The notes beneath the pieces are model-generated. The model saw only the letters and a list, made by a program, of their open reading frames with translations. It had not been told where the DNA came from and did no database searches. A DNA stretch of 64,000 bases from Lachnospiraceae bacterium (GTDB lineage: Bacteria > Bacillota > Clostridia > Lachnospirales > Lachnospiraceae), in assembly GCA_009911185.1 (NCBI GenBank), contig QXWW01000013.1, positions 1 to 64,000 of the forward strand, written 5' to 3'. Shown one piece after another: positions 47,015 through 56,506 of this stretch (position 1 is the first letter of the stretch; every line of letters begins with the position of its first letter). The position numbers and the translations under genes were made by a program.

Positions 47015-48340
47015 CTAACCGATTGTTATTCGCTCTATAGGAAGCTTCACCGGAGCATTTTGCTTTTTCTCGGTAAAAAACAGGGCGAAAGACATACTTC
47101 CGATTCTTCCGCAGTACATTAGAAAAATCAGCATACACTTAGACGCCGTGGTAACATCTCTTGTAATGCCGGTAGAAATTCCCACTGTTCCAATTGCCGA
47201 AAAAACTTCCATAAAAATATCCGACAACGGAAACGGCTCCACTCCTGCCATAATCAGCGTACAGGAAGCGGCCAGCATCAAATTAATAAAAAACACGGTT
47301 GCCGCCTTCTTAATAGAGTCCTCATCCATTCTTCTGCCAAAAATATTCAATCCGCTCTTGTTGCGTAACGTGGACCAGATATACAGAATAATCACCATCA
47401 TCGTGGTCGTTTTAATTCCCCCGGCCGTTGACCCTGGACTTCCGCCAATAAACATCAGTATTACGGTCAGCATCCTCGTCGCTTCTGTATAAATCCCTGT
47501 ATCGACCGTATTAAATCCTGCCGTACGAGGTGTCACCGCGCCAAAAACAGACGCCAGTATCTGTCCTTTCGCATCCATTGCCATAAGGTTTTCCCGCTCA
47601 AATAAATAAAAGCAAATCGTTCCCCCTACGATTAGTATTATCGTCATAGTAAGGACAATCTTCGTATGAAGCAGGTATTTTTTAATCCTCCATTTATGAA
47701 CGGAAATATCATCCCAGACAATAAAACCGATTCCTCCGATTATAATCAATGCCATAATCACCAGGTTTATCAGCAAATCATCACAATATAAGCTCAAGGA
47801 ACAATACGGTTCAAAGCGCCCCATCAGATCAAAACCCGCATTGCAAAATGCAGAAATAGAATGGAAAACGCCATACCAAATTCCCTCCGCCACGCCAAAC
47901 TGGGGAATAAAGCGTATCATCAGCAGTAATGCGCCGGCTCCTTCAAAAACAAATGCATAACAGACAATTTTACGAACCAGCCGGACAGCGCCGCCAATAT
48001 GCAGGGCATTGACACTTTCCTGAATAAGATTCCGCTCCTTCAACCCAATACGGCGTTTCATAAATATGGAAAAAAATACTCCAATCGTAATAAATCCCAA
48101 CCCGCCAATCTGAATAAGCAAAAGAATCACCACCTGCCCGAACAGAGACCAATTGCCGTATGTATCTACCACAACCAGTCCCGTCACACAGGTACTGCTG
48201 GTAGACGTAAACAATGCATTCAAAAATCCCGCGCTTTCCCCGTTTTTCGATGCAATAGGAAGCATTAGTAAGAGCGTGCCCGCCGCAATAATTATTAAAA
48301 AACCAATAGCAATGGTTTGTACCCTGCTTAATCTGTGCAT
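47015..48340 (-). CDS. ktrB: KtrB/TrkH-type potassium transporter
   Basis: The 441-residue membrane protein has the four pore-repeat pattern of the Trk/Ktr/HKT superfamily, with selectivity-filter segments such as TSSTCVTGL, SISAFCNAGFDLMG, TPRTAGFNTVD and IGTVGISTG. It imports potassium with sodium and is controlled by KtrA downstream. It is the first gene of the operon. Confidence 0.92.
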   Translation of the reverse strand: MHRLSRVQTIAIGFLIIIAAGTLLLMLPIASKNGESAGFLNALFTSTSSTCVTGLVVVDTYGNWSLFGQVVILLLIQIGGLGFITIGVFFSIFMKRRIGLKERNLIQESVNALHIGGAVRLVRKIVCYAFVFEGAGALLLMIRFIPQFGVAEGIWYGVFHSISAFCNAGFDLMGRFEPYCSLSLYCDDLLINLVIMALIIIGGIGFIVWDDISVHKWRIKKYLLHTKIVLTMTIILIVGGTICFYLFERENLMAMDAKGQILASVFGAVTPRTAGFNTVDTGIYTEATRMLTVILMFIGGSPGSTAGGIKTTTMMVIILYIWSTLRNKSGLNIFGRRMDEDSIKKAATVFFINLMLAASCTLIMAGVEPFPLSDIFMEVFSAIGTVGISTGITRDVTTASKCMLIFLMYCGRIGSMSFALFFTEKKQNAPVKLPIERITIG

Positions 48341-48420
48341 ATTGCCATCTCTTCTTTCTGCCTGTTATAACAGCATTATTTTTCTCCATTTACAGACAAA
48401 TCATACCTGCATTTTTATAT

Positions 48421-48935
48421 AGAACAAAGCGGACAAGTCCGCATCAACTCCCTAAATCCCTCATTCATGAGGGACTTGGACGGTTTGCTGCGCCGAGTGC
48501 AGTCGCTTTGCGACATATTTCCTTTTGCACGAGTGTGCATAAATGTTTTTTATCTTATAGGAAAACACTTCTTCACATTAACGTAACAAAGTATTTGCTA
48601 TAAGATGAAAAAGAATGCGTTTTTCGCATTCTCCGCGCGTGAGCGGGCTACGAAGCAGCAACTTCTTCTCCGCGAACTGCGCATAATTGTTATTTCTCTT
48701 ATAGGAAAAATACTTTCACACTTTAGCGTGACAAGTTCTTTCCTATAAGAGAACAAAGAGGGCAAGCCCACATCAACCCCCTTACCCCAATTTTGGAGGA
48801 AGGGGGCTGCACACTTTGACGCGCCGGATGCTTATTGCGCAGCAATAACATACTTGCTGCATCCGTGCACATATTATTTTTATCTTATAGGAAGATACCT
48901 TCACGCTTTCGCGTAATAAGGTCTTTCCTATAAGA
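48421..48935. repeat. three-unit hairpin repeat array
   Basis: Three units of about 150-185 bases (roughly 48421-48606, 48607-48752, 48753-48935) each end in a similar stem-loop: TCTTATAGGAAA, a short TCAC-xx-TTA/TTC-GCGT loop region, then TTTCCTATAAGA. The hairpins are at 48552-48606, 48695-48752 and 48883-48935. Units one and three begin alike (GAACAAAG-x-GG-x-CAAG-x-CC, then ATCAAC and CCCT) and carry a GC-rich hairpin; unit two begins with GAATGCG/CGCATTC. No ORF is supported. The region from 48341 to 48420 upstream of ktrB has only AT-rich leader sequence. Confidence 0.8.
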
Positions 48936-48949
48936 CAAGGAAAAGGAGC

Positions 48950-48981
48950 ATTTTATGGTCCTTCTATTGGGATCATAAAAT
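48950..48981 (-). terminator. terminator of the che-like operon
   Basis: ATTTTATGATCC pairs with GGACCATAAAAT (one mismatch) over an eight-base loop, about 20 bases past the MCP stop. The T-run is weak (CTCCTTTTCC). Confidence 0.55.
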
Positions 48982-49001
48982 ACTCGCTTAAGATTCTGCT
49001 C

Positions 49002-50342
49002 TTAATATTTTCCAAATTCATCATCCAGGGAAATAATCTTCTCGTTCTCTTCTGAGCGATCATTCATCATTTCCTGGGACGCAACACTGTAGTTATCTGA
49101 TACCTTCAATTTGTACTGGCCAATCATCGTACGCAGGGACATTGCCTGATTTGATAACTCCTCGCTGGCTGCCGCACACTGCTCGCTGGTTGCAGAGTTT
49201 GTCTGCACAACCTGAGACACCTGGGTAATTGCCTGGTCAATCTGGCTGACTGCAGTAGCCTGGTCATTGGATGCCACTGCAATATTATTAATCAAGGCTA
49301 CAATATTGTCCACCTCACCAATAATCTCCGTCAATGAAGAAGCTGTCTGTTCTGCAAGTTTAGAACCATGCTCTACTTTCTTAATCGAATCCTCAATCAT
49401 ATCTGCCGTCTCACTGGCTGCAGAAGCGCTCTTTCCTGCCAGATTTCGCACTTCCTCAGCCACCACTGCAAATCCTTTTCCGTGAACCCCTGCTCTTGCT
49501 GCCTCTACGGCTGCGTTTAATGCAAGAATATTGGTCTGGAATGCAATATCGTCAATTACCTTAATAATCTTGGAAATATTTTCAGAAGCTTCGTTGATTT
49601 CCATCATAGCTCCAATCATTTCCTTCATATGACTATCGCTTTCCATAGCTTCCTCTTTCATGCTATGTACCGATGCGTTCGCCTGGTTAGCCTCTTCTGC
49701 ATTGCGTTTGGTACGCTCTGCAATTTCAGTAATAGAAGCCGTTACCTGCTGAATCGCGCTTGCCTGCTGTGTGGAACCCTGCGCCAGAGACTGGCTGGCG
49801 TCTGATACCTGTTCCGCACCCATGGATAACTGGATAGAAGATTCTCTGATGCCGGAAAGCATATGATTGTTCTCTGTGATGATGCTGTGGAACGCATTTC
49901 CTAAAACGTCACCGCTATTATTGACTTTTACATCTACGTCAAGATTTCCCTCAGTAATATTTCCTGCAATTTCTGCCTGATACTTAACATTTTCCACAAT
50001 TTTCTGGAAATCATCCACTAATTCGCCAAATTCATCGTTACGGAGTTTTTTCAGCACTACATCTGTGCGTCCCTCCGCAATCTGAGCCGCCGCCTTACGC
50101 AGCATATCCATAGAATTACGGATATCCTTTAGAATCCCAAACGCCATAACCCCGGTAATTACAATGGCAACAAATGTTATGGCTGCTACTGCAAGCTCCG
50201 CTAAATGCAGCGACTCAACAGAAAGCGCGCCTTTTCTTGTGGAACTCAAAGTACCCATACCAGCATATGCAACCACAAGAGTCATCAAAATAGTAACTCC
50301 AAAACAAATCAATAGCCGTGTTCTTATTTTTGCATTTTTCAT
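49002..50342 (-). CDS. minimal methyl-accepting chemotaxis protein
   Basis: The 446-residue protein has two membrane helices (about 8-28 and 48-70) with only about 20 residues between, so no outside ligand domain. A HAMP-like domain follows, then a long coiled-coil signalling region with the hairpin-tip core [22 protein letters not shown] and [11 protein letters not shown]. It may sense membrane state, a partner protein or cytosolic cues. It is the last gene of the che-like operon. Confidence 0.92.
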   Translation of the reverse strand: MKNAKIRTRLLICFGVTILMTLVVAYAGMGTLSSTRKGALSVESLHLAELAVAAITFVAIVITGVMAFGILKDIRNSMDMLRKAAAQIAEGRTDVVLKKLRNDEFGELVDDFQKIVENVKYQAEIAGNITEGNLDVDVKVNNSGDVLGNAFHSIITENNHMLSGIRESSIQLSMGAEQVSDASQSLAQGSTQQASAIQQVTASITEIAERTKRNAEEANQANASVHSMKEEAMESDSHMKEMIGAMMEINEASENISKIIKVIDDIAFQTNILALNAAVEAARAGVHGKGFAVVAEEVRNLAGKSASAASETADMIEDSIKKVEHGSKLAEQTASSLTEIIGEVDNIVALINNIAVASNDQATAVSQIDQAITQVSQVVQTNSATSEQCAAASEELSNQAMSLRTMIGQYKLKVSDNYSVASQEMMNDRSEENEKIISLDDEFGKY

Positions 50343-50363
50343 TTCCTCTTCTTCTCCTTCTCT

Positions 50364-50891
50364 TTAAGCTTCTGCAGATACTTCTGTACTGGAGGCAACT
50401 TCTCCAAGCGCTGCCATATCCTCATCCTGAATCAGTCTCTCCGGATCCAGAAGTAATTTCACTTCATCATCCACTTTCGCCAGGCCAAATACATACTTGC
50501 TGCTTACAGACCCGGACTGAGATAAAGACGGCGGGAGAATAATTTCTCTTTCATTTACGGTAATAACCCCTGCAATCTTATCCACAATCAATCCTACAAT
50601 TGTCGATTTCACATTAATAACTATGATGCAAGTACGGTCTGTATACTCAAAAGGTTCCTGTTTAAATCTCACTCTGACATCAATCACCGGAATAATCTTA
50701 CCACGGATATTAATTAGTCCTTTGATATAATCCTCTATCTCCGGAACGGCAGTGATTGGTTGAATTCCTACAATTTCCTGTACAAATGTAATGGCGATGC
50801 CATAACATTCCCCTCCCATCTGGAAGGTCATAAACATTCCTTTTTGAGCGTCCTGTTCGTCTTCCAATTCTTCCAACAATTCTTCCGACAT
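50364..50891 (-). CDS. cheW: CheW-like coupling protein
   Basis: The 175-residue protein has the CheW SH3-like double barrel (GECYGIAITFVQEIV, LINIRGKIIPVIDVRVRF). It links receptors to CheA. It is flanked by acidic tails, longer than usual. It lies between cheA and the MCP with small gaps. Confidence 0.92.
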   Translation of the reverse strand: MSEELLEELEDEQDAQKGMFMTFQMGGECYGIAITFVQEIVGIQPITAVPEIEDYIKGLINIRGKIIPVIDVRVRFKQEPFEYTDRTCIIVINVKSTIVGLIVDKIAGVITVNEREIILPPSLSQSGSVSSKYVFGLAKVDDEVKLLLDPERLIQDEDMAALGEVASSTEVSAEA

Positions 50892-50894
50892 ATC

Positions 50895-53027
50895 CTACTT
50901 TCTCTCCTCTCCGGCAATCAGGCCAGCAATATCGAGAATCAGGGCAATGCTTCCATCTCCAAGCTGCGTACATCCGGATAACCCCTGGACTTTTCGGATA
51001 TAGGACGGAATGGGTTTTACCACAATCTCCTGCTCCGCAATCAGCTCGTCGATAAACACACAGATAAATTTGCTCTCATGCTCTAATACCACCACGATGC
51101 CATCTTCAATATCTGTTTTGGATTCTTCCAGATGATAACGCTGATTCAGACGGATAAATGGATAGCATTCATTGCGGAGCATAATATACTCCTCTCCATC
51201 CGGCTCTTTCACAAGCATATCTCTGCGGATTCTCACAAATTCCTTTACGGCATTTGTCTCAATCACAAAGGTAGAATTTCCAACCTGCATGACAATTCCA
51301 TTGATAATCGCCAACGTCAGGGGAATCTTGAGCGTCATCTCACTTCCGGCGCCTTCCATGCTGTCAATTTCCAGATTACCGCCTACTGATTGTATATTTT
51401 TTACAACCACATCCATTCCTACGCCGCGGCCGGAATACTCTGTCACCTGCTCTTTGGTAGAAAAACCTGCATAAGTAATAAACTGATAGATTTCTTTCTC
51501 CGTAAACTCTGACATTGCCCGGTTGCCGATAAGACCATTATTCTTGGCCTTTTCATACAACGCCTGTTTGTTCAGGCCTTTCCCGTCGTCGCGTACGATA
51601 ATATACACCTTTCCGCCTTCATTCTTGGCTTCCAGCGTAATCTTTCCTTTGGGATTCTTTCCTGCCGCAATACGGTCTTCTTTCGATTCAATCCCGTGAT
51701 CCACAGAATTACGGATCAAATGCATCAGCGGATCTGAAATATGTTCAATAATATTTTTATCCACCTCTGTATTCTCGCCAATCACTTCCAGTTCAATGTC
51801 CTTGCCCAGTTTTCTGGAAACGTCAAATACGATACGGTTCATTTTCTGGAACGTATTGGTCAGCGACATCATACGCATGGACATAATCACATCCTGCAGT
51901 TCTGTAGTAATTTTGGAAAGCTGCCCCGCCGCTTTCTGAAAATTGGTAAGATCCAGACCCGGCACTTTCAGATCCGGGTTTTGAAGAACCACAGCTTCTG
52001 AAATCACCAGCTCGCCGATCATGTCCATAAGAGCATCCAGCTTTTCAACGTTTACGCTGATATAGGTCTGTTTCGGCTGCTGCTTAGGCTGATTCTTAGC
52101 CAGCTTTTTACTCTTTCCGGATTCTTTATTCTTGATAACATAATCACCGGGCGTCGGTTCTTTCTTTTCCTTCTTCTCTTCAGAGCCTTTGTCCTTATCA
52201 TCCAGTTCTATGACAATATTGTCTTCCTCCTGATGATGGAAGCCCATTTCAAATTCCTGTTTTGTACAGTCATGAATCTCCACATGATCCATACCGGAGG
52301 TCTCGCCGATTGTACTGATAAGTTCTTCCTCGGTTGCCTGGCACTTCACCAGCATATGGAAGCCCTCTGCCAAAATAACCTCGCTGGTTGCTTCGTTTGT
52401 AATAATATCTTCCGGAATATACTGCATATCCTCGACAATTTCCTTCAGAGAATATACCGCCGTATAAGCGCGGATATTGCACATCTGCGTATCGCCGCGC
52501 CAGTAAATAGACACCTTATAATACTTACTGCTCTCGCTGCCTGTAGGCGCAATATAGAACTGTTCCGGCTCTACATATGTATTTTCCGGCGGCAGCTCAT
52601 CGCCTTTCTTCTCAATTCCGGTTTTTATTCGGGTCAAAAATTTATCAATTTCATCTACAATTTTACTCTCATCACCATCCGGCGTTTCGCCTTCACGAAT
52701 CTTATCTAACTCTCCGTTAATAAAATCCGATACCTCCAGCACATGATCTACTAATTCTAAATGCGGAACATTCTCTGGATGAGATTCTCTTAAGTAATAA
52801 AATACGTCTTCCAGCTTATGGGATACCTTCGTGATATTTTCATACATCATAATACCCGAAGAGCCTTTGATGGTATGCATCGCACGGAATATTTCATTGA
52901 TGGACGCTTCATCGAAACAATCCTCATCTTTCTTCTCCAATACAACATTTTCCAATGTCTCTAAAAGCTGCTCGCTCTCATAAAGAAACATATCCAGCAT
53001 ACTATCTGTGTTAAAGTCTTCTCCCAT
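50895..53027 (-). CDS. cheA: chemotaxis histidine kinase CheA
   Basis: The 710-residue kinase has the P1 phosphotransfer domain with His51 (IFRAMHTIKGSSG), a P2 region, the dimerisation P3, the P4 ATPase (HLIRNSVDHGIES, GRGVGMDVV) and the P5 CheW-like domain. It phosphorylates the CheY-like and CheB proteins encoded upstream. The length and order are normal. Confidence 0.95.
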   Translation of the reverse strand: MGEDFNTDSMLDMFLYESEQLLETLENVVLEKKDEDCFDEASINEIFRAMHTIKGSSGIMMYENITKVSHKLEDVFYYLRESHPENVPHLELVDHVLEVSDFINGELDKIREGETPDGDESKIVDEIDKFLTRIKTGIEKKGDELPPENTYVEPEQFYIAPTGSESSKYYKVSIYWRGDTQMCNIRAYTAVYSLKEIVEDMQYIPEDIITNEATSEVILAEGFHMLVKCQATEEELISTIGETSGMDHVEIHDCTKQEFEMGFHHQEEDNIVIELDDKDKGSEEKKEKKEPTPGDYVIKNKESGKSKKLAKNQPKQQPKQTYISVNVEKLDALMDMIGELVISEAVVLQNPDLKVPGLDLTNFQKAAGQLSKITTELQDVIMSMRMMSLTNTFQKMNRIVFDVSRKLGKDIELEVIGENTEVDKNIIEHISDPLMHLIRNSVDHGIESKEDRIAAGKNPKGKITLEAKNEGGKVYIIVRDDGKGLNKQALYEKAKNNGLIGNRAMSEFTEKEIYQFITYAGFSTKEQVTEYSGRGVGMDVVVKNIQSVGGNLEIDSMEGAGSEMTLKIPLTLAIINGIVMQVGNSTFVIETNAVKEFVRIRRDMLVKEPDGEEYIMLRNECYPFIRLNQRYHLEESKTDIEDGIVVVLEHESKFICVFIDELIAEQEIVVKPIPSYIRKVQGLSGCTQLGDGSIALILDIAGLIAGEERK

Positions 53028-53067
53028 TTTCCCGCCCCCTTTCTTTCTGTGTATTGCAGTCTTTTTC

Positions 53068-53463
53068 TCAGTCTATCAGTTCCAGCTTCTTCAGGATCAG
53101 TTCAAATTTTTTCAAATCAATTGGCTTACCAGAATAAACCGTACATCCCATTTCAAAAGCCTTTTTTACATTGCGTTCTTCATTCAATGCCGTGGTCATG
53201 ATGATTTTAACCCCGTCATTTCCCTGAATGCCGCGCTCTTTTTCAATGTCACGAATTGCCTTTAAAGCCTGATATCCGTCCAGCACTGGCATCATTACAT
53301 CAAGACAAATTAAATCATACGGTTCTCCATCCTCCAATGCCATCAGAAACGCATCAACCGCTTCCTCTCCATCTACGGTAATATCACAATCTCCATATTT
53401 CCCCAGATAGTTTGACATGAATTTGCGGCTTGCAAAATCGTCTTCTGCCAATAAAATTTTCAT
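53068..53463 (-). CDS. CheY-like single-domain response regulator
   Basis: The 131-residue receiver has acidic pocket Glu7-Asp8-Asp9, phosphoacceptor Asp55 (LICLDVMMP) and a GKP lysine motif, with no output domain. In che operons such a protein is CheY, which would bind a flagellar motor, but no flagellar gene is nearby, so its target here is open. Confidence 0.9.
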   Translation of the reverse strand: MKILLAEDDFASRKFMSNYLGKYGDCDITVDGEEAVDAFLMALEDGEPYDLICLDVMMPVLDGYQALKAIRDIEKERGIQGNDGVKIIMTTALNEERNVKKAFEMGCTVYSGKPIDLKKFELILKKLELID

Positions 53464-53479
53464 AAATTCTGTCTCCTTT

Positions 53480-54502
53480 CTAATTGGTCTTTAATACACT
53501 GTATATCTTATTTGCTATATTAGAAAGCTCCATCTGATGCTGGACCGCTCCAATATCAAAGGCTACTTTAGGCATTCCATATACCACGCAGCTGGCTTCA
53601 TTTTGTCCGATGGTAACAGCTCCTGCCTGGCGCATCTCTAAAAGCCCTTTTGCGCCGTCTCCGCCCATTCCTGTAAGTATTACCCCGACTGCATCCTTCT
53701 TTGCTGTCTTGGCAACGGAAGAAAACAATACATCCACAGAAGGGCAGTGCCCGCTTACCTTTTCCCCTGCCTTGCATTCCACCTGGTATACCCCGTTTAC
53801 TTTTACCAGCCGCAAATGCTTATCTCCCGGCGCTATCAAAACTCTCCCCGGCAAAACTCTGTCTCCTGTGGCGGCTTCCTTAACCGCTACCTGGCACTGG
53901 TTATTCAAACGGTTCGCATACATTTCCGTAAATCCCGGCGGCATATGCTGTACCACCACCACGCCCGGAATGTCCTTACGGAACTGGCTCACAACGTCAA
54001 AAATGGCTTCTGTCCCGCCGGTAGAAGCGCCTATGGCAACCACCATATCCTTCTTAATACCCGTCATACCAGCAACGGGACTGGCTTCCGCACGCTTTAG
54101 CTTGCCAACTTTCACCGTGGACGCAATTTTTATTTTCGTACCAAGCTCCTTCCGCAAAAATTCATCCATCTTCGCGGGATTTACCCCAGTTGGTTTACAC
54201 ACAAAATCCACGGCACCCGCTTCCATAGCGTCAAAAACTCTGGCGTCCAACGCACTGATCACCACTACCGGCAGCGGATACTGGGGCATCAGTTTTCTCA
54301 AAAACTTAATCCCATCCATTTTTGGCATTTCCACATCCAATGTCATTACATCCGGTCGGTACTCTATGATAGCGTCTCGCGCCGCATAGGCATCGCCAGC
54401 CTGCGCCACCACTTCTATAAGGGGATCTGCCCTCAGGCTCTGTACTAGCAGACTGCGGAACATTGCAGAATCATCTACAACCAATACTTTAATTTTGCGC
54501 AT
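53480..54502 (-). CDS. cheB: protein-glutamate methylesterase CheB
   Basis: The 340-residue protein has a receiver domain (Asp56, MTLDVEMP) and a CheB methylesterase domain with the catalytic Ser in GASTGGTEAI, His in QHMPPGFT and Asp in GMGGDGAKG. It removes methyl groups from MCP glutamates when phosphorylated by CheA. Confidence 0.95.
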   Translation of the reverse strand: MRKIKVLVVDDSAMFRSLLVQSLRADPLIEVVAQAGDAYAARDAIIEYRPDVMTLDVEMPKMDGIKFLRKLMPQYPLPVVVISALDARVFDAMEAGAVDFVCKPTGVNPAKMDEFLRKELGTKIKIASTVKVGKLKRAEASPVAGMTGIKKDMVVAIGASTGGTEAIFDVVSQFRKDIPGVVVVQHMPPGFTEMYANRLNNQCQVAVKEAATGDRVLPGRVLIAPGDKHLRLVKVNGVYQVECKAGEKVSGHCPSVDVLFSSVAKTAKKDAVGVILTGMGGDGAKGLLEMRQAGAVTIGQNEASCVVYGMPKVAFDIGAVQHQMELSNIANKIYSVLKTN

Positions 54503-54531
54503 TCCATTTTCCTGCTTTCTTTTCTAAATCT

Positions 54532-55335
54532 CTATTTCCGATATATTGACGGCATCACATACTTATAATTGGTCCCCTTGCGGTCGACCGCTTCTGTGGT
54601 TCCCACAAACAAATAGCCTCCCGGCTCCAGATAATCATACACTTTATGCAGAAGCTGCCTCTTTGTATTATCATCAAAATATATCATCACATTCCTCAAA
54701 AAAACTACATGAAACGGTCTTTTAAAAGGAAATGGATTCATCAGATTAAACTGCCTGAAAATCACTTCATTCCTTAGTTCCTGCGTTGCCTGGTATTCCA
54801 TTTCATTTACTTTTTTAAAATACTTTCTGCGCCATTTCTCCGGCAGCGGTTCAATCTGCTCCTGCAAATACTTTCCTTTACTGGCATGCTGCAGAACTTT
54901 CGTTGAAATGTCCGTAGCAAGTATTTTCGTATCCCATTTCGGCTGTTCCATCCCAAAAAAATCCTGTAAAACCATGGCTATGGTGTATGGCTCTTCTCCT
55001 GTGGAAGAAGCTGCAGACCATATTCTCAAATCTCTCCTGCCCGCCTCTTTCACTTTCAGTTCGGGAAGAATCTCTTTCTGTAAAAACTCCAGGTGTTCAA
55101 ATTCTCTCATAAAGTATGTATGGTTGGTAGTCAGGGCATTAATTAGATTCCGCGCCTCATCCCCATTGGGATTCTTCTCCACTTTCTCCATATATTCATC
55201 ATAGCCGCTGTAACCATTCCTCAGAAGATAATTCTCCAATCTTCCATTAATCAATACCTGTTTCTCACTGAGATCAATACCACTTGTTTTCTTTACATAT
55301 GCTACAACGCGGCGAAATTCACGCTCCGTAATCAT
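54532..55335 (-). CDS. cheR: CheR methyltransferase
   Basis: The 267-residue SAM-dependent enzyme has the N-terminal CheR helical domain and a Rossmann core (RIWSAASSTGEEPYTIA, FRQFNLMNPFPF, VVFLRNVMIYFD). It methylates MCP glutamates and opposes CheB. It begins the che part, about 94 bases after the HD-GYP gene. Confidence 0.94.
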   Translation of the reverse strand: MITEREFRRVVAYVKKTSGIDLSEKQVLINGRLENYLLRNGYSGYDEYMEKVEKNPNGDEARNLINALTTNHTYFMREFEHLEFLQKEILPELKVKEAGRRDLRIWSAASSTGEEPYTIAMVLQDFFGMEQPKWDTKILATDISTKVLQHASKGKYLQEQIEPLPEKWRRKYFKKVNEMEYQATQELRNEVIFRQFNLMNPFPFKRPFHVVFLRNVMIYFDDNTKRQLLHKVYDYLEPGGYLFVGTTEAVDRKGTNYKYVMPSIYRK

Positions 55336-55428
55336 CCTGTTACTCCTATCAAAAACCTTTGTCGATTACTTGCCACATCTTTATTATGATACTATATTTC
55401 TCATAAGTTGTCAATTATCGCGCTTGTC

Positions 55429-56505
55429 TCAGCTATGGCGAAGCTGCCTTTTTATCTTCAGAAAAACCTTTACGATTTCCGGGTCAAAAAAGGTATTGCT
55501 TTTCTCCTCTATAATTTCCAGCGTCTTCTGTTCATCGCAGCCTTCTTCTCCTCCTGCTCCAATCAGAGTGTCATACAAATCTGCCACCATAGTAATTCTG
55601 GCAGAAAGAGGAATGTCCTTGCCTGACGCTCCCTGCGGATAACCGCTGCCGTCCCAGCGCGCATGGTGGAAACGGGCAATCTCAATTGCCATAGGCAGAA
55701 AGCTGTTCTTAGGCGTATTCTGGAATACACGCTCCAAAATCTGCGCCCCCTGCAGCGCATGGTTCTTTGAGTTTTGCAAATCTTCTATTCGAAACGTCAT
55801 AGGTTTCATAAGCGCATCGCTGGGCACCTGAATTTTTCCAATATCATGAAGCCTGGACGCCACCTCGATGTTATCAATAAAACTCTCCGTTATCTCTTCG
55901 TCAAATTCCGGGCTAAACTGAAGCCCCTGGGCCAGCATCCTGCAATTATGCGCCACATTTTCCATATGGTTATCGGTCTCTGCATCCCGTTCTTCCGTCA
56001 GTGCCGCAAGCGCATACAAGATGTTCTTCTGCTCATCCTCAATTCTCCTCGCCTGACTACTGATAACACTGTGAAGCCTGCGATTGCTCATTTCCAGCTC
56101 CTGCTGCATCTCATAAATCTTAAGGTGATTCCTGACCCGCATGGTTACTTCCGTCACCTCAAAAGGCTTGCCGATATAATCCACTGCCCCCAGTTTAAAC
56201 CCACGTACCTTATCCTCGCTTGAATCTGCCGCCGAAATGAAAATAACCGGTATATCCCGCGTTACCGGACTTTCCTTCAAGCGTTCGCAAAATTCATAAC
56301 CATCCATTTCCGGCATAAAAACATCCAGAAGGATCAACTGGGGACGGCTCTCGGCTATCAGCGCCGCCGCCTCCGCCGCGCTGGAGGCGCACCTTGGAGT
56401 ATACCCGATTCCTTCTATCATATTTTCCAGAATCATCAGATTGGCATCCACATCATCTACAATTACAATCTGCGCACCACTGCCAGATTCTCTAGCATTT
56501 TCCAT
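55429..56505 (-). CDS. response regulator with HD-GYP domain
   Basis: The 358-residue protein has a receiver domain (Asp61, LILLDVFMPEMDG) and a C-terminal HD-GYP domain with His220-Asp221 (LHDIGKI) and HHARWDGSGYP (about 280-290). HD-GYP proteins usually hydrolyse cyclic di-GMP. It follows the PAS kinase gene by one base, so that kinase is its likely partner. This places a second-messenger output in a che-type operon. Confidence 0.92.
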   Translation of the reverse strand: MENARESGSGAQIVIVDDVDANLMILENMIEGIGYTPRCASSAAEAAALIAESRPQLILLDVFMPEMDGYEFCERLKESPVTRDIPVIFISAADSSEDKVRGFKLGAVDYIGKPFEVTEVTMRVRNHLKIYEMQQELEMSNRRLHSVISSQARRIEDEQKNILYALAALTEERDAETDNHMENVAHNCRMLAQGLQFSPEFDEEITESFIDNIEVASRLHDIGKIQVPSDALMKPMTFRIEDLQNSKNHALQGAQILERVFQNTPKNSFLPMAIEIARFHHARWDGSGYPQGASGKDIPLSARITMVADLYDTLIGAGGEEGCDEQKTLEIIEEKSNTFFDPEIVKVFLKIKRQLRHS

Positions 56506-56506
56506 T

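Noticed and set aside
48421-48935. Possible CRISPR array
   Set aside because: Only three long, unequal, self-complementary units with partly similar spacers, and no cas genes in the window.
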